A stretch of DNA of 64,000 nt from Pichia kudriavzevii. Lineage: Eukaryota > Ascomycota > Pichiomycetes > Pichiales > Pichiaceae. The notes under the pieces are model-generated. The model made no database searches and was not told the origin of the DNA. It saw only the letters and a list, made by a program, of their open reading frames with translations. Numbering within the stretch: the stretch's first letter is position 1; every line of letters starts with the position of its first letter. The stretch lies in assembly GCF_003054445.1 (NCBI RefSeq), contig NC_042508.1, forward strand, positions 186,001-250,000, read 5' to 3'. Positions 1-12,929 of this stretch are shown here, piece after piece. Made by a program: the position numbers and the translations under genes.

Positions 1-1
1 G

Positions 2-868
2 ATGAAAAATATGAAACCTGGTGGGGAAAAAGATATAAACTTCACGCTTTTGTCTGAATCCCGGAAATCAGTAACGAAATTACAAGATATCATGCAGAAT
101 GATCAAATTCAAAAATCAATAAATAAAACAAAGAATATCAATTCACTTAACTCATTAAAGAAGGGTAAATCAACTACCAAAGTTTCTGGGATGCCCCTCG
201 AATACATTAAAGAGCTATCTAGAAGTATATATGACTTTCTTACAGATGAAAATATTTTAGACAAGAATAACGGACTGGTTACAATGTTCGAGCTGTATTC
301 GTTGTATAATAATTCAAGACAAGTGAATTTGGTTACACCAGAAGAGTTTTTTGGTGCTGTGGTTAAATTTGAGGAAATAGGTGATGGCTTGGCCGTTAGT
401 AAAGTTTCTACGGTAAGAAAGGAGTACAAAAATGATGCTGATACCATTGATGGCGGTGCTTTCATCTATGTGATTTCCAAAAAGAACGGCAGCAAAGATG
501 TGAATAGAAAAGTGTTTTTAACTGTCAGTTCTAACCCTGGAATACGAATTATGGAAATTCAAGCACATATACAAGTGAACTACCTAATTTTAAAGTCAAT
601 ATTAAATGCCTTGGTCAATGATGGCAGCTTAACTATTGACGAAAGTATAGAAGGCTGTACTTATTGGCCAAACGAAATTCTGGAAGCTAACGCTTTGAAT
701 GCAGATGTTAGTACCAACAATTTATCCTTTCCCAAATGTGACTCTACTATGGATAAGGGCGAAAAAGCGGATGGATTACCAAAAAACTCAAAAATTACTG
801 TTACCCAGAACAATAATATTGGAAATTCAGAATGGTACAAAGAATTACGAAATTTGGATTTTTCATGA
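2..868 (+). CDS. VPS36: Vps36-like ESCRT-II subunit, C-terminal part
   Basis: The 288 visible residues match the C-terminal tandem winged-helix region of Vps36/EAP45, the ESCRT-II subunit that helps sort ubiquitinated membrane cargo at endosomes. Seen: a segment starting 'GLVTMFELYSLYNN' followed by 'LVTPEEFF', corresponding to the 'LTDVYCLVNRARG..LLSPEDL' stretch of the family, and a last winged helix ending 'SIEGCTYWPNEI', which matches the family's 'SVEGLRFYPN' end. The N-terminal GLUE domain is missing because the frame is open to the window edge; yeast Vps36 is over 500 residues, so the ATG at 2 is probably an internal methionine. A tail of about 55 polar residues follows the fold. It converges on HYM1 with 59 bp between the stops. 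Orthology is by remembered motifs only. Confidence 0.75.
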   Translation: MKNMKPGGEKDINFTLLSESRKSVTKLQDIMQNDQIQKSINKTKNINSLNSLKKGKSTTKVSGMPLEYIKELSRSIYDFLTDENILDKNNGLVTMFELYSLYNNSRQVNLVTPEEFFGAVVKFEEIGDGLAVSKVSTVRKEYKNDADTIDGGAFIYVISKKNGSKDVNRKVFLTVSSNPGIRIMEIQAHIQVNYLILKSILNALVNDGSLTIDESIEGCTYWPNEILEANALNADVSTNNLSFPKCDSTMDKGEKADGLPKNSKITVTQNNNIGNSEWYKELRNLDFS

Positions 869-927
869 GCCTCTTTTTACTCATACTATACCTCTATAAG
901 TTTTATCTAGAGAAAGGAACCGCTTTT

Positions 928-2013
928 TTAGTTATGGTCAATATCAAATGATGAGCTGTTGCTTTTTTCATTGCACTTATCACTATTGAGCACCTTGGGA
1001 AGTCCCTGAATTTGCTGACTTATGTATTCTTTCTCTGCAATAAATAAATCATCGTTCCTATCTTTGTTAAACCCTTCTAGAAACTCCAATAACTTATTCC
1101 TGTTTTTAGCCAATATATCTATAATTGTCTTTTCCTTTTTGGGGTTGGCAACAAACACTTTGAATACATTAAATCCCTCGATTTGAATGTTTTTGGAACG
1201 ATCACCAAGTAGTAGCATGATTATCTTTAGATTTTCGACATCATTGACGTATTTAGTCATCAAGTTGTAATTCAACTTGATCATAATCAGATCAGCCAAA
1301 AGTTTTGTTGATTCACGCTTAGTAATATAGTTTCCTTGAGTTATAAGTTTGTTAATCATCAATATAAAATTCCCTACTATTTGATCATTAGAGAAGAACG
1401 ATCCCACAAGTGACTTATGTTCGGTAAGCAGAACACGTAATGTAGTGAACGCGTCAGTTGAAACTTCAAACGAATCTGACTGAATATATACAAAGTATTT
1501 CCAGAAAAGGGAATCATACAAAACAAATTTGGCAATTGATTCGTGTTTAATAGCTTCACGCAACATCAAACCCGTATTCAAGGAAATTTCCGGTGTTTCT
1601 GGACCTTTAATAAGAGTCACAATAATCTTCGGCTTACTCAATAGATAATCCACAGTTGGTGACCTGTTTCCAATTCTTCTTCTTAAAAGATAACTGAATA
1701 AAAGCACAACAATCTTTCTAGAATCAAACTCGATACATTCCAAATTTGCGACTAAGTTATAAATTGTATCTGTAGAATAAATTTCCTGGCTTAATTGCGT
1801 TAGAATATCAGTTTGACTTCCTGATTGTGATTCATTTAGTATGTTATCTTCACCGTTAATCATCGACTTGATTGTCTGTAAATGACGTGTTACATCGTCT
1901 TGCGCTTTCTTTCTCTCGGAAACACTTGCTGTATCCAACTTCGTTAGTTGTTCATTCAACAACCTCAATAAGTCACCTGGTGTCTTTGGGTTTCTTTTAA
2001 ATAAGAATGCCAT
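928..2013 (-). CDS. HYM1: Hym1 / MO25-like scaffold protein of the RAM pathway
   Basis: A 361-residue helical-repeat protein of the MO25 (CAB39) family. In yeast Hym1 acts with the Cbk1-Mob2 and Kic1 kinases in the RAM network controlling daughter-specific transcription, cell separation and polarity. Seen: N-terminal 'MAFLFKRNPKTPGDLLR', typical of the family ('F.F.K....P.ELV'), then armadillo-like helices including 'NTGLMLREAIKHESIAK', 'SFEVSTDAFTTLR' and 'NIQIEGFNVFKVFVANP', all classic MO25 blocks. The length (about 340-400 expected) and the start fit. An Asn/Ser-rich tail follows the fold. Transcribed toward VPS36; the first ATG lies 214 bp from the tRNA-Ser, so its promoter sits in that gap. 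No intron or break seen. Confidence 0.93.
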   Translation of the reverse strand: MAFLFKRNPKTPGDLLRLLNEQLTKLDTASVSERKKAQDDVTRHLQTIKSMINGEDNILNESQSGSQTDILTQLSQEIYSTDTIYNLVANLECIEFDSRKIVVLLFSYLLRRRIGNRSPTVDYLLSKPKIIVTLIKGPETPEISLNTGLMLREAIKHESIAKFVLYDSLFWKYFVYIQSDSFEVSTDAFTTLRVLLTEHKSLVGSFFSNDQIVGNFILMINKLITQGNYITKRESTKLLADLIMIKLNYNLMTKYVNDVENLKIIMLLLGDRSKNIQIEGFNVFKVFVANPKKEKTIIDILAKNRNKLLEFLEGFNKDRNDDLFIAEKEYISQQIQGLPKVLNSDKCNEKSNSSSFDIDHN

Positions 2014-2227
2014 TTAAAGGTAAGACTAGCTTTGCCCAAAAAAAAAAATTATTACTGTTTGACTGTCGTGTCTACTCTGGATGCCCTTAGTGTGCCTTGT
2101 TTTGAGGTTCACATTCAAAGTCATGAGGTCTCCTAAATATTATGCGATTTTGTTTATTGCCCCTTGTGGTTTATTGTTTCCTTTTTCCACACATAAAAAA
2201 ACCCGCATTTAAAAAAATTTAAAAAAA

Positions 2228-2309
2228 CGTCAGCTACAGGATTCGAACCTGTGCGGCCAAAGGCCAAAAGATTTCAAGTCTTTCTCCTTAACCACTCGGA
2301 CAAACTGAC
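2228..2309 (-). tRNA. tRNA-Ser(UGA)
   Basis: An 82-nt class II tRNA with long variable arm. The acceptor stem pairs GTCAGTT with AGCTGAC and the discriminator is G. The anticodon stem AAAGA/TCTTT encloses loop CTTGAAA, giving anticodon TGA. The T arm ACAGG-TTCGAAT-CCTGT is intact. No intron. A Ty3-like solo LTR begins 17 bp upstream of its 5' end (at 2327), and the gene marks the left border of the gene-free region. Confidence 0.95.
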
Positions 2310-2326
2310 TCTTTTTTCTTTGAAAG

Positions 2327-2580
2327 TGTTGCTGGTGGTACGTACTTTAGAATCTGTTTATTGCTTGTTTATATCTTATATATTTTTATACGTTAATTCT
2401 CTGAGAACATATATAGAATGTCCTCTGTTTAAATAGTAATTCTTTAATTTAAAAATAGTTTTTTTGAGGGATTTAATTATCTTCCAGAACTTTTGTTTAA
2501 CCTTCTATAATCTTCTTCAACCTTCTATATGATTACCCGATTAAGAAATAGAGAGATAGTCCTTTGTCTGATCTTTTACA
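2327..2580 (+). mobile_element. Solo LTR, family A (left copy)
   Basis: About 254 bp starting TGTTGCTGGTGGTACG and ending near ...TTTTACA, alignable in inverse orientation to 40205-40457. Shared blocks include 'TTATATCTTATATATTTTTA' and 'CTATAATCTTCTTCAACC'. No internal region is attached, so it is a solo LTR, a fossil of a Ty element. It starts 17 bp upstream of tRNA-Ser(UGA), the position expected for Ty3-type integration at a Pol III start site. The exact 3' end is uncertain by about 10 bp. Confidence 0.7.
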
Positions 2581-2742
2581 TTCTCTGTAAAGGACTTGGT
2601 GTAGGGTGTCGAAATTATTTCCTAATTTGGAATGTTTTGATGGTTGAATCTTTTCAAGAATAGTTAATAATCTTATCAATATCTATAGTATTGTATGAAG
2701 GAATGATAATTGTGATATACGTATTAGTAAGTACGCAATATG

Positions 2743-2945
2743 TGTATAATCGCACGAGTAGACAATGGGCGTGGTGGAAGTTAGTCGTAGTAGAAGTAGT
2801 AATAGATTTCTCTCTTCCTCCTTCTGCTGCTTTCACTCCCGATTAGGAGCTATATCAGCTATATCAATTCTATATAACAGGATATTGTCTGTCTTATATA
2901 CTTCACGCCCGCAACCTGGAATCACCCTCAGTTGCTGCTCTTTTT
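2743..2945 (+). mobile_element. Solo LTR-like repeat, family B (outer left copy)
   Basis: About 203 bp from TGTATAATCGCACGAG to the T-run after 'CAGTTGCTGCTC', with a TATA-like segment 'CTATATAACAGG' in the middle. It aligns closely with 16933-17135 and, inverted, with 25181-25360. The short open frame inside it is also in the other copies and is not a gene. It lies just outside the left arm of the large inverted repeat. Calling it an LTR rests on size, TG start, promoter-like middle and dispersal near tRNA genes; no element body is attached. Confidence 0.55.
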
Positions 2946-3589
2946 TGGAACACAACCTAAAAAAAATTCCTTTCATACCTTGATTAGGACGATGAGTAAC
3001 GTCTCGAAATTATTTTGAAAATTAGGAACCAGCTACTTCTTTATTCTGTAAATAAATTTACCTTCTTAATCTTATCAATAGGAGCCTCTCTACGTGAATC
3101 CAAAACAGTACACAACTAATATTAATATAAATAACAGCTTATTCCCTTTTTACCTAGCTTTTTTCCTAAGAGTTATTTTCTGTAAGTTATTTCAACAATA
3201 GTTCACTCAATAACTTTAACATGAATATTCAAAGAAAAACTATTACGTGTCAACACTATCTCACTCACTACACACCCAATATTTCTATAAATATCAAATT
3301 ACTCTTTCTTGCTTAACTTGTTTTTTGTTAGCTTATATGTTATTTTGTAAAAGTTCTTTTAGCGATAGTTTTTGAATGAATTGCTATAGAGGAGCCTGTT
3401 TAAAAGAATTTATAATAAGGAGTTGGAAAAGTTAAATGTTATGTATGCGTGATATTCCGATGAAAGCTCAGTTTAACGGACGAATTTTGGGAGAGTTAAC
3501 TATACCCTTAAAATTTCTAATCTTAGTATTGATAAATCCTTCTAAGTAATCAGCTATAAAATTCAAGAAGATTTTCTTTCCATATCTGG
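2946..3589. other. Gene-free AT-rich DNA outside the left arm
   Basis: I see no gene, tRNA or full repeat here. Weak resemblance to LTR family C is present around 3230-3360 (a GTGTCAACA end and a 'TTGCTTAACTTGTTTTT' block), too diverged to call. Confidence 0.4.
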
Positions 3590-6500
3590 TAAAGACTTTA
3601 TATACCTACTAAACATGAAACCAACAAGTTATTATCGGAGTATCAACCAACCGATTAGTACCAAATGGTTAACCTGCTTTTTAAGAAGTAAGTTATTTGA
3701 TTTGGGATTTGATACTGTATATCAAGGACTCAAAATTTTCCATGAGAAACTATGTTACTAGACTGCTGTTTGTTCTGGGTTATCGGTTTTTCCATTCAAA
3801 TTTTCATTGGCAAAAAGAAACATCTTAGTCTTTCCTTAGAACCTTCCAAAACATTACTTTTCACTTTAAATGTCAGCAATACAATCTTTAAATACATAAC
3901 TACTGCTTGTTCTTTGTAATAGAATTGGTAACTTGAGGTTCGGTTGCACAAATGTAATTGCGGTGTTATAGCTACTAACAAGTGATAAAAAACGTTTTTT
4001 TGTAATAAGTATGCAACATTTGCCAGATCACAGAGACATAGTTACAGACTTCGCAATTGAGGCTTTCTCGGAGATTTTTTGCTGGAGAATATAGATATAA
4101 TTTGTTCCTGAGCAGTTAGACATTGGCCGTCTTTCTGGAGGGTTTTTCAAAAACTTCATAGATACTTAAAATGAAATTCCACCACTTAAACGAAGAAAGG
4201 GAGACTTCTTGAAATTCTAAATTTTTGTTGATAAATGGTAGGCTCTTTATGTTTGGCTTTTGCTTTAATAGTTTTCTAAAAAAGCTCTAGAACAGGTAGG
4301 TGCGATCAGGAACATGAGCTTTACTCAATTATAACCACGTACTCCAATTACTTAAGGAAGTGATAATGTAAGATCCAAGAGTTCCTCACTAAAGAGATTG
4401 TTTTTAATTGTCAAAATTCTAGAAAGCACGAAGAATTCCTTTGCTTACATTGTGTATGTGCGTTACCTTAAAAATGTTTTCGATGTGGTTGAACCAATGC
4501 ATTTGGCATTGACCGACTGGGACGCAGAAAACAAATTTGGCATCTTACCACACGTCTGGTATCAACTAAGAACTCAGACTGAAAAAATGTCACACTCTAG
4601 GGATTTATTTAACTTTTATGGAGGGGTTCCTCACGTTTATTATATTCTGTAGCTTTTGAATTTGCAAAACCAAAGTGATTTATAAGAATATTTAGCAAAC
4701 TTTTACTACTTATTTGCTCCGTTTTGCTCAATACTTCCATTTAAAAAGGATTAGTTTCTTCTTAAAGGTAAATGCAGTTTTACGCCCTGAAACGCTAGGA
4801 AATTTAGCTGGAGAGTATCTTACAAAAATACGATTGATGTTAGTCATGTAGTAGAGAACTCATAAAAAGCTAGCTTTTTGAAGAAATTTAGCTTGGTTTT
4901 TGGTATATATTGTTATTCAAAAGGTTCCATTCGTAATGCATGATATTCGTTGTTAGGTCAAAATTTGCATTATCTTTACTTGTTTCATCAACGCAATCTT
5001 CGAGTTTATCATATGCAAAGTCATAGATGCGAACTACACTAAAAGATAAAGAGACATCCCGCTATGCTAAAATTGTTAAATCCAAAGGAATATATTTCAA
5101 CAAGCAGCGTTACGCTTGTGGACGTTAAAACTAAGCGCCTTGAAGTAAAAATAGTTTTAATCCGATTTTTATCACTAATACATTCCGATCGTTTAGAGAT
5201 TCACACAAAAAATGGCAGACCAATAGCACTTTTCTTATTCGTAGAATATGTCAGATTTTTTGAACAATTTGGAAGGTAAAAAAACAAAGGTGGTATTTAT
5301 AGTGGGAAGAAAGAGACAACGAGTTCGTATTAGGTGCAGATATTGCGTGCAGTTTCATTCAGTTTGAACAAAAGCCTGGTTTGGTCGTTAAATTTAAACA
5401 ACCGCTTGCAGAACCATCAAACCAACATGTCTTTGGAGTGGATGTTATATCCAGTGGCACAAGACTCTGAGATTTTAATCTAATAACAGTCGTACATATC
5501 AATGAAAAAAAGCGAAAACTCACGCTTGGTTCGTTCTGCTTTCTTCCGGAAAGTGAATCAGCTGGTAACTAGAGCCTTTTTATTATGGAATTATGTGAAC
5601 TTTTGAAGGAGTGTTTACCCAAGATGAGTCTTTTCCAAATTCACGCCATATTGTTACAGACAATTTTAAAGCGTCACAAAACACTATTATAAGTCATTTT
5701 GAGACCGATAGGGTTGCTGCAAAGTATATATAACATAAACCATTACACGCTTCATGTGCCAAAAAGGTTTAGCTTGAAAAACTTTAGAGGTATAAAATAT
5801 ATGTTGGGAAAACCATGTCGGATTCTGCCTTTGGGCATATTTTACCTATTACTTTTTTCTCGGTAATGTACTAAATATTTGGGAGGCAATACAGAAGAGT
5901 CTCTTAGATTGGTAAAAAAATAGCTAATTCTGATGACTTGCCATTGCCGGGGCAGCCAAAATTAGAGAACGCTTACCAAGTTTTTCATAGATGCTCACAA
6001 ATAAAGGAGACTGCCATCATCTATTGGAGCATCTGCGAATGAATTGGAAAAAAAGATTCGATCAGAGATGGAGAGAATCTTTATTTCCGTATGAAAACGT
6101 TTAGTACGGCCTTTTCATCTTGACAGCACCCAATAGTGAAATTATACGCAATTCTTTGAAGATACAATACAAGATAAAAGAAATCCTCTAATGTTCTTTT
6201 CAAGTTTCTTCATTCAAGTTTTTTAAAAAAACAGTAATAAATTTGTTCTGGGAATACCATCTTCAGCGGTTGATTCCAGTTTTTGTGTGTTCATGAAAGT
6301 AGCATAGCCCTCTACGTTTTGTAATGAACTAAACGGCTCTTAGAAACTTGATACTAGTATTGAAACAGAAGTATGATAGTGTTTAAACACAGACATCTCC
6401 CTGATTCGGTTGGTGATTCTACGTACGTTGTTGGTGCATTATAAAAAAATTGTTTTTTGAGAAGAGAAGAGAAAACACGCTGTTGAAAAGCAAACTAATC

Positions 6501-9500
6501 AATAACCATGAATATGAAAATATCAACAGGAGAAAGGTTGAACTCTTTGCCCTCAATGAGCATTTTTGTATGAGGCGAGATGGAAAAGAAACGAATATTT
6601 ATACAAACTTTGGTAGCACGTCACCTCTATCATCTAGGGTTGTTTGAATATATATTTTCTGTAGTGGTGTGGTGGTTTACAGTATTACTTTTTCAAGATC
6701 CATAGATTTTGGAAATCACTTCTTGAAATTTTTTAAAATGCTGTTAAATACCTCCTTTGTTTGCTGCATAGGCCTGCCAGTGTTTATTTAAAATGAGTAA
6801 AATATTCAAGTTTCGTGTAGTTATGAGTAGTTTTGATGTAAGTGCCAGAATACCTTTTCATTAAAGTCTCTTTCATGACTAATCACAGAATCCTTTCATG
6901 GTTGTTTTCTAATAAACATAAACATGTCCACAACCAATTTTTCTTATCTTTACAAAGGACTTGAACTTATCGAAATCTGGTAGAGGGATTTAATGTTATT
7001 GAGCAGCTCAATATTTTATTATTAACCTGAAAAAAACCCTATCATAGCAACTAGAAAAACTTAAACGAAGTCCTGATTAGCAATATTAACTGGGAGGTTA
7101 ACTGAACTTTAGCAAGCGACTTAGTATAAAGAACATATGAGCCTCACAAATTATTCGTTTTATTAAAAGGTAGAATCTGTTTACTTAATATTAATCATGC
7201 CAACCCACAGCTAACCCTTATAGTAGTAGAATAACTTTTGCCTATAACGATCTATGTAGAAATATTGTGAATATCATGTTGAAATAGACAATGTATAACA
7301 TTGGCAAAATAAATCACACCTTGGAAATCAATAAATATTCAAAGCAAAAGCATTTGTTATTTGAACTAGTAAATTAGTAAAACGCTCGGATAATTCAGAA
7401 CAGTTCTAGCCCTTTGCAAATCAGCTAACAATTTTTTACGCAATAGAAAAATGGTGCATACTTTGGGTGTAGGATATCTTTAGAAAGGTAATACATAAAG
7501 CATTTTAGCTCGTTCTATTAAATTGCTTTGTGGTTTACCCAATTAAGTTTATTGTTACAGCTGTATGTGAGTTGTAGTTCTTCCCCTACGTGTGGGATAT
7601 TTGTTTAATTAGTTGTGTTGATCTATCCTTTTTTGCCTTTTGAGAAAGTTTTGCTGATATAGCGGCAACGTTTTTTCAAATAGATATCAGTTGCCTTCAA
7701 ATGACAAAATATCTGCAGCCCTTGCAGAATGCCGTTCTGTACTAAGTAATTGATGCCCCTTACGGCCAAATATTGTTCTTTTATTTCTTTACTGGTAACA
7801 GCCATCTTTGCAGGTTATCACCAGAGGAATTCTGCTTGTGTAATTGTTTCTCTTATAGTGCTCGCTTCAAATAGATCAAAACCACGTCCTCCAGCATTAA
7901 CATTTTCTAAAGAACACCTACACAACCGCTTCTCATCAGCAACTTATTCATACTTTGACTTTGAGATTTTAGCGATAACAAGAGCCCTGTAGTGCTGAAT
8001 AATTGTAATGTTAGAGCTAACAATAATTGAAATATTGTGTACCACTTATTTCATCAAAGAAAAAATAAGATATAGATAACCTTCTTGTCTCTGTATATTC
8101 TTATTCAAGTAAAAACTTTTGATATGGAGTCAAAGGTGAATCGACAAGGTTTAACAGGTGAAGAGTCAAATCGCAGAACCATTGTTCCTTGCGCGAAATG
8201 CAAGAAAAAAGGGTTTTTAGAGGCCACACACCTTTTTTTAATATCATAAGAATCAGTATCTTTAGCGTCTATCAGATTAAAAGAGTAATCATTGTTCAAT
8301 AAACAGTTACAGTATTATTCTATATAAAAACAACTAGCTTTTTCTCTGTTTTTAAAAGTTAACTACATCATGAACCCATCCAAATTGTATTCATGCAGTG
8401 TTGACACTGGTCCAAATAGAAGCCCTATGCAATTTTCTGATCGACTGATCCACCAGAGAATCAAGAGCAAATTCTGTCCCACATCTGCATGAAAACGAAG
8501 TAATTAGAAAGTACACATTTACTACTCAAGTTTTCAGACTTTCTTATAGTATGCATATTAGATGCACCTGAGAAAAGTACATGTAGCATGGTGGCAAACA
8601 CTAGGCGAGTGTTGCTTCTTTGTATAATAATTCATCCCCTGGAATAATCGTCAGGTTAATGGAAAATTGAGCTGTGTGCCATAAATAGTCGACGAGCAAG
8701 TGAAGAAATTTTCCATTCTACATTTACAGTGTTACGTCCATTCTTTTGTATATATTTTGTACTACAACTAATTTTGTACCAAAAGTACAGGACTTCCAAA
8801 ATATTTTACACAAGCTATTTCAAACAAGACAGCTAAAGTTTAAGAAAAGTTATTCGGTTATGTAAGATCTTATACACATGAATTTGACTTCAATACAAGC
8901 TACTAAACCAATCAATGGGAGCTAACACAACACCTTGAAAATGATCTGCCAATAAACAAGAAAAGATTAATGCTAAGCTTAATTAAGAAAGAATTGTTTC
9001 TTTCCAAAATATAGACATATGTCAAGCTTTATTACCTTTGAAATTCTCATCGTATATAGCTTTTGTTTTTCATCATGCCATACATTTCCAAAAGATTTCT
9101 GGTAAGTAATAACACCGTCTCTTGAGCTTATTTTCCAAGTACGAAGTTACTTTTTGCTTTCACCTAACTAAAAATACCAAACTAGAGCAGTAACAAGAAG
9201 GTTCTACAAAACTTGGATCCAAATAAATTTTTTCTATGTTTTCTCAAACTTTGCAAACAAACTCCGTCTGCAATATAGCTTTTACTCAGCCTCTTTAGTG
9301 ATAGCTCTAGTGTCTTCATTTTTGAAATCATAATATTTTGGACAAGTGGAAAAGAAAAAAAAATATTACAGCGTCAGTTACTCTTCCCTCTGTTCCATTA
9401 GAACAGGTTTAGAAGAACAGCATAGATTACTTCAGTTTTTTTTCAGCTTATAAGTAATTATCAATGTTTATATTTGCTATTATTTACGCGTATGTTAGTT

Positions 9501-10128
9501 AAAGATCTACAAACACTTTCGATAGCTATGAATTCTTCAACAAGTCTGTTTTTCTTAGTTGCTTTCTTAGTTGCATCCTGCTATATGTTGCATTCCCTTA
9601 GTATGAAACTATATTTTATACTGCCAGACTTCAACCCGACGGCAAAAGTATTGGAGATGAGAATTAAACCTTGAACTCTGTTTTCTTGACGCCCCCTTGT
9701 TTTCTTTAAAACAAAGAGAAATAACTTGTTTTGTATTATTTGTAGCAGGTGTAATTCATACATATCTGAGATAGAGTTGAAAATATACTTATGCGTGAAA
9801 TGATTGCTTTTATTCACTTTTAATGTAAGAAGCATTTTTTGAGAGCACCCTTTAAATGTTAGTAGGATCAGCAATAAGTTACTTTTACGTGGTTCTTTCG
9901 CCAGCCTATGAGAATCATTCTCTTTTTTTCAGTAGGGTACCGTTGAATAAAATTGTGTAACCTTTAAGCGATTTTAAGAAGTCTTTGTTCATTAATCACA
10001 AAGCAGAGACATTTATGTCTCCCTTCTACATGTGGGTCACCTAACACTCCTGTTGAAAAAGAATTATAATGTTGAGAAATCTTAAATTTAAGTACGATGA
10101 TTTTTAACCTGCAAAAACCACTGATGTT

Positions 10129-10364
10129 TGTTGGCACGTATTGACTCTACTTTGGATATCCATACTAAATTTATAGATTGAACTGCTTATAAAAGAATGT
10201 ATATTAAATTACATATAAAAACAAACTAAGCAAAAGAAATAAACATCAGAATAAAGAAATTGTTAGGGCCTGATTACGGCAAATCGGCACACTGGACCGG
10301 CTTGGTCTTAGTGAGATCAATATAGAAATCTGCCGATTGGTCTATGTTTTAATTACCTATTTCA
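10129..10364 (-). mobile_element. Solo LTR, family C, copy a (left arm)
   Basis: About 236 bp. Read on the minus strand it runs from TGAAATAGGTAATTAAAACAT to GTGCCAACA. The start block is shared with copies d, f, g and h, and the end block 'ATGGATATCCAAAGTAG' with copies b, c and e. An exact mirror lies in the right arm at 31920-32155. No internal region, so a solo LTR fossil. Confidence 0.65.
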
Positions 10365-11003
10365 GAAATTCTAGTGTAAAGGGATCGCAAAGGAAACAGA
10401 TATTTCCCTGTGGTATGATAGAATTGATTTTCTGTTTCTTTTACAAAGCGCATAAGGAAAAATGGCAATGGTTTCACATGTTGAATATTAAAATGGTAAT
10501 GCTGAATTTTTATATTCTGAAGAGTCACGTAAATTTAAGCAGTGCTTTTGCAAAATTAAGTTTGAGTCCGCAAAGTAGTTGGAGAACAACATTTAGTAGC
10601 GGGTAAGAACATAACATAAGTAGTCATTTCTGCCGAATGGCTTATAAACGTTAATGGTCTATGATACCATCCTCGGTTATTTGGTTGGAAAAGTCGAATT
10701 GTGGTAAAAAAAACAATACTCGCTGGTGTTATCATAAACCTAACTTTCAACTCAGTAGTACTTAGTTTTGCATAAAACTGCATGTCTTCCACTCGCAAAC
10801 CAAATTTGAAAAAATTGGCGTGTCGCCAGACAAAACTTATAGTCCTAGATTTTTTTGCAATAAAAAGGAAGTTTCAAGAAAAATATTTATGTGTGAATTT
10901 CAATGCTATAACGAAGGGTAACATTTTCAATTTTTTTATTATCTATCACAATTTCTTCCAATACTCAAAGAGCTTACAAGCGCCTAACTATGTTGACTCA
11001 TCT

Positions 11004-11305
11004 TGTTGACGTGGACAATTAAAGCCTTCACCAATAGGCGGTATAAACACCCAGGTTAGGCCCAATGAGGCTTAACAGATTGAATTGGGCGTACTGTTTG
11101 ACTTAGGAAGTTACTATTCCCTAACTCATATAGTTATGTTTACATTTCTTATCCTTCAATGGTAAACGGAGCTGTGTGTTTCTAGCTTAGTGCATACCTA
11201 ATACTCATTGAGATATTATGTTAAATTGCATTTTCTAATGTGAGTCCATGTATTATCCAATAAAACTTTTAATATGGCTATTCAAAGTACAAATAAAACA
11301 TGTCA
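11004..11305 (+). mobile_element. Solo LTR, family C, copy b (left arm)
   Basis: About 302 bp from TGTTGACGTGGACAATTAAAG to ...CATGTCA. It is nearly identical, inverted, to copy c at 15782-16073, forming a nested inverted pair about 4.5 kb apart inside the arm. Its mirror is 30985-31280. It carries a private variant (TTATGTTTACATTT) that the right-arm partner lacks. Confidence 0.7.
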
Positions 11306-12929
11306 ATATAGAGTAACTATATTGTTTCGTTAGCAATAACAATACCAGTTATTCCCTATAATAATCTACACACTTCTCTAAGAACGCGGGCTAGCACTTT
11401 GGGTAGCACTTTCAGAAACTTCTAACCCACTTAGGGAATTTTTTTAAGCATATAAAATTGACCACTTTATTTTTCGCAGAGTTTTCGTAAATCTATTTCG
11501 CAAGAATTATCAAATAGCTCTTTGACAAACCAAGAAGTACCGCAGTATACTAGTTAAACCTTATAATAAAATTTATCACTGCCATAAACATCCTTGTGTA
11601 ATAATATGCGACTACAAACTTCCAACGTTCCGTAAACTCTAAATCCACTTTATTATTTTTCTGCACTTCTTTATGCTTCTAACATGCATACTTTGTTCAC
11701 ATTTTTTAAAAAAGTGTGCATATCCAATGAAGACTCTTCAACCTTATTGCTATCTCTTGGACCTAAAAAAACATTAGAGAGTCTAGTAGATGATAATCTC
11801 TTTTGTCCAATTTCAACAACACAGACAACACGACATGTACCCCCATAAACTCGACGTTAGGCAATGGTAAACATCATGTTGTTGTTACTTTTATGTAACA
11901 GTTCACCTCCTAAGAAACTGTAAATTAATGGAAAAATAAATTGTGAATTGGGGATAGTTGAGCAAGAGAAAATTTTTTGTTTCCATCTTTTTAATGGTAT
12001 GTCTATTCTTTGTATAGCGTCCATTACCAAAATCTAGGTGTTTTCTAAAACCATGCTATTCCAATATGTGGAGCCTAATAAATACAAAACAATAAGGGGC
12101 AAAGCAATACTATATGGAAATCTCTCACGGCTATATGGAAGAAACAAAAAAAAACAAGACGAATTTTAACTTTCAGGGGACAATTGGGGATAAACTGCCA
12201 AGAATGTTATAATAAGAAGACACATTGATCAACAAAACACGCAAATCAGAAATTAACCGATACTCATACAGCAATAAACACTGTTTTAAAAGAATAGAAA
12301 ACACTGGAAAACATTAGCTCGAGGAAGACAAGAAAATAGGCTCAGTAGAGTTTGGGAGCCTTTATCCAGTTTCCATGTATTGTATATTGAAAATAAAGAT
12401 GCGATCATACATCCAAGTAGCGATTTCACATTCTAAAATTAAGAGAAGGTAGAGGACAGAATCTATTGACTACAAATAGATGAGATATTTAGCATTATAT
12501 ATGATGTCAAATTCTTTTCAAATTGCATGTTTGGGATTTTTTGTATGGCTGCCTCCAGGCTAAAACTCAAAAGAACAATATTGAAAGAACAGCGTGTAGC
12601 TCTCTTGCAGGCTATTTTGGGCGGATATTTATATCATGGGTTATATATTGCACATTGGCATCTTAAAGACTCGTAAGCGAAATAGAGAAACCATTTGTAG
12701 TGAGTTTTTGTCATTACAGTGGGACTATATCGCCATTTATTAAGAATTTGTTGAGAGATAGAGGCAGCAGACTAAGGTACTACGAGGTGAACTGAATAAA
12801 AATCAAGTGATGGCTAGACAAAATATGCCGGCCTTTTTTCTAAATATATTGGTGTTCAGTAATTTATTATTTGAAAGCAAACAAAAGTTCATCACAAGTT
12901 ATCCAAAATTAGGAATTTCCTTGTAGAGA

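Noticed and set aside
2765-2983. 72-codon plus-strand frame, repeated at 16964-17173
   Set aside because: It lies inside LTR family B copies and ends at different places in each copy, so it is a repeat artefact.
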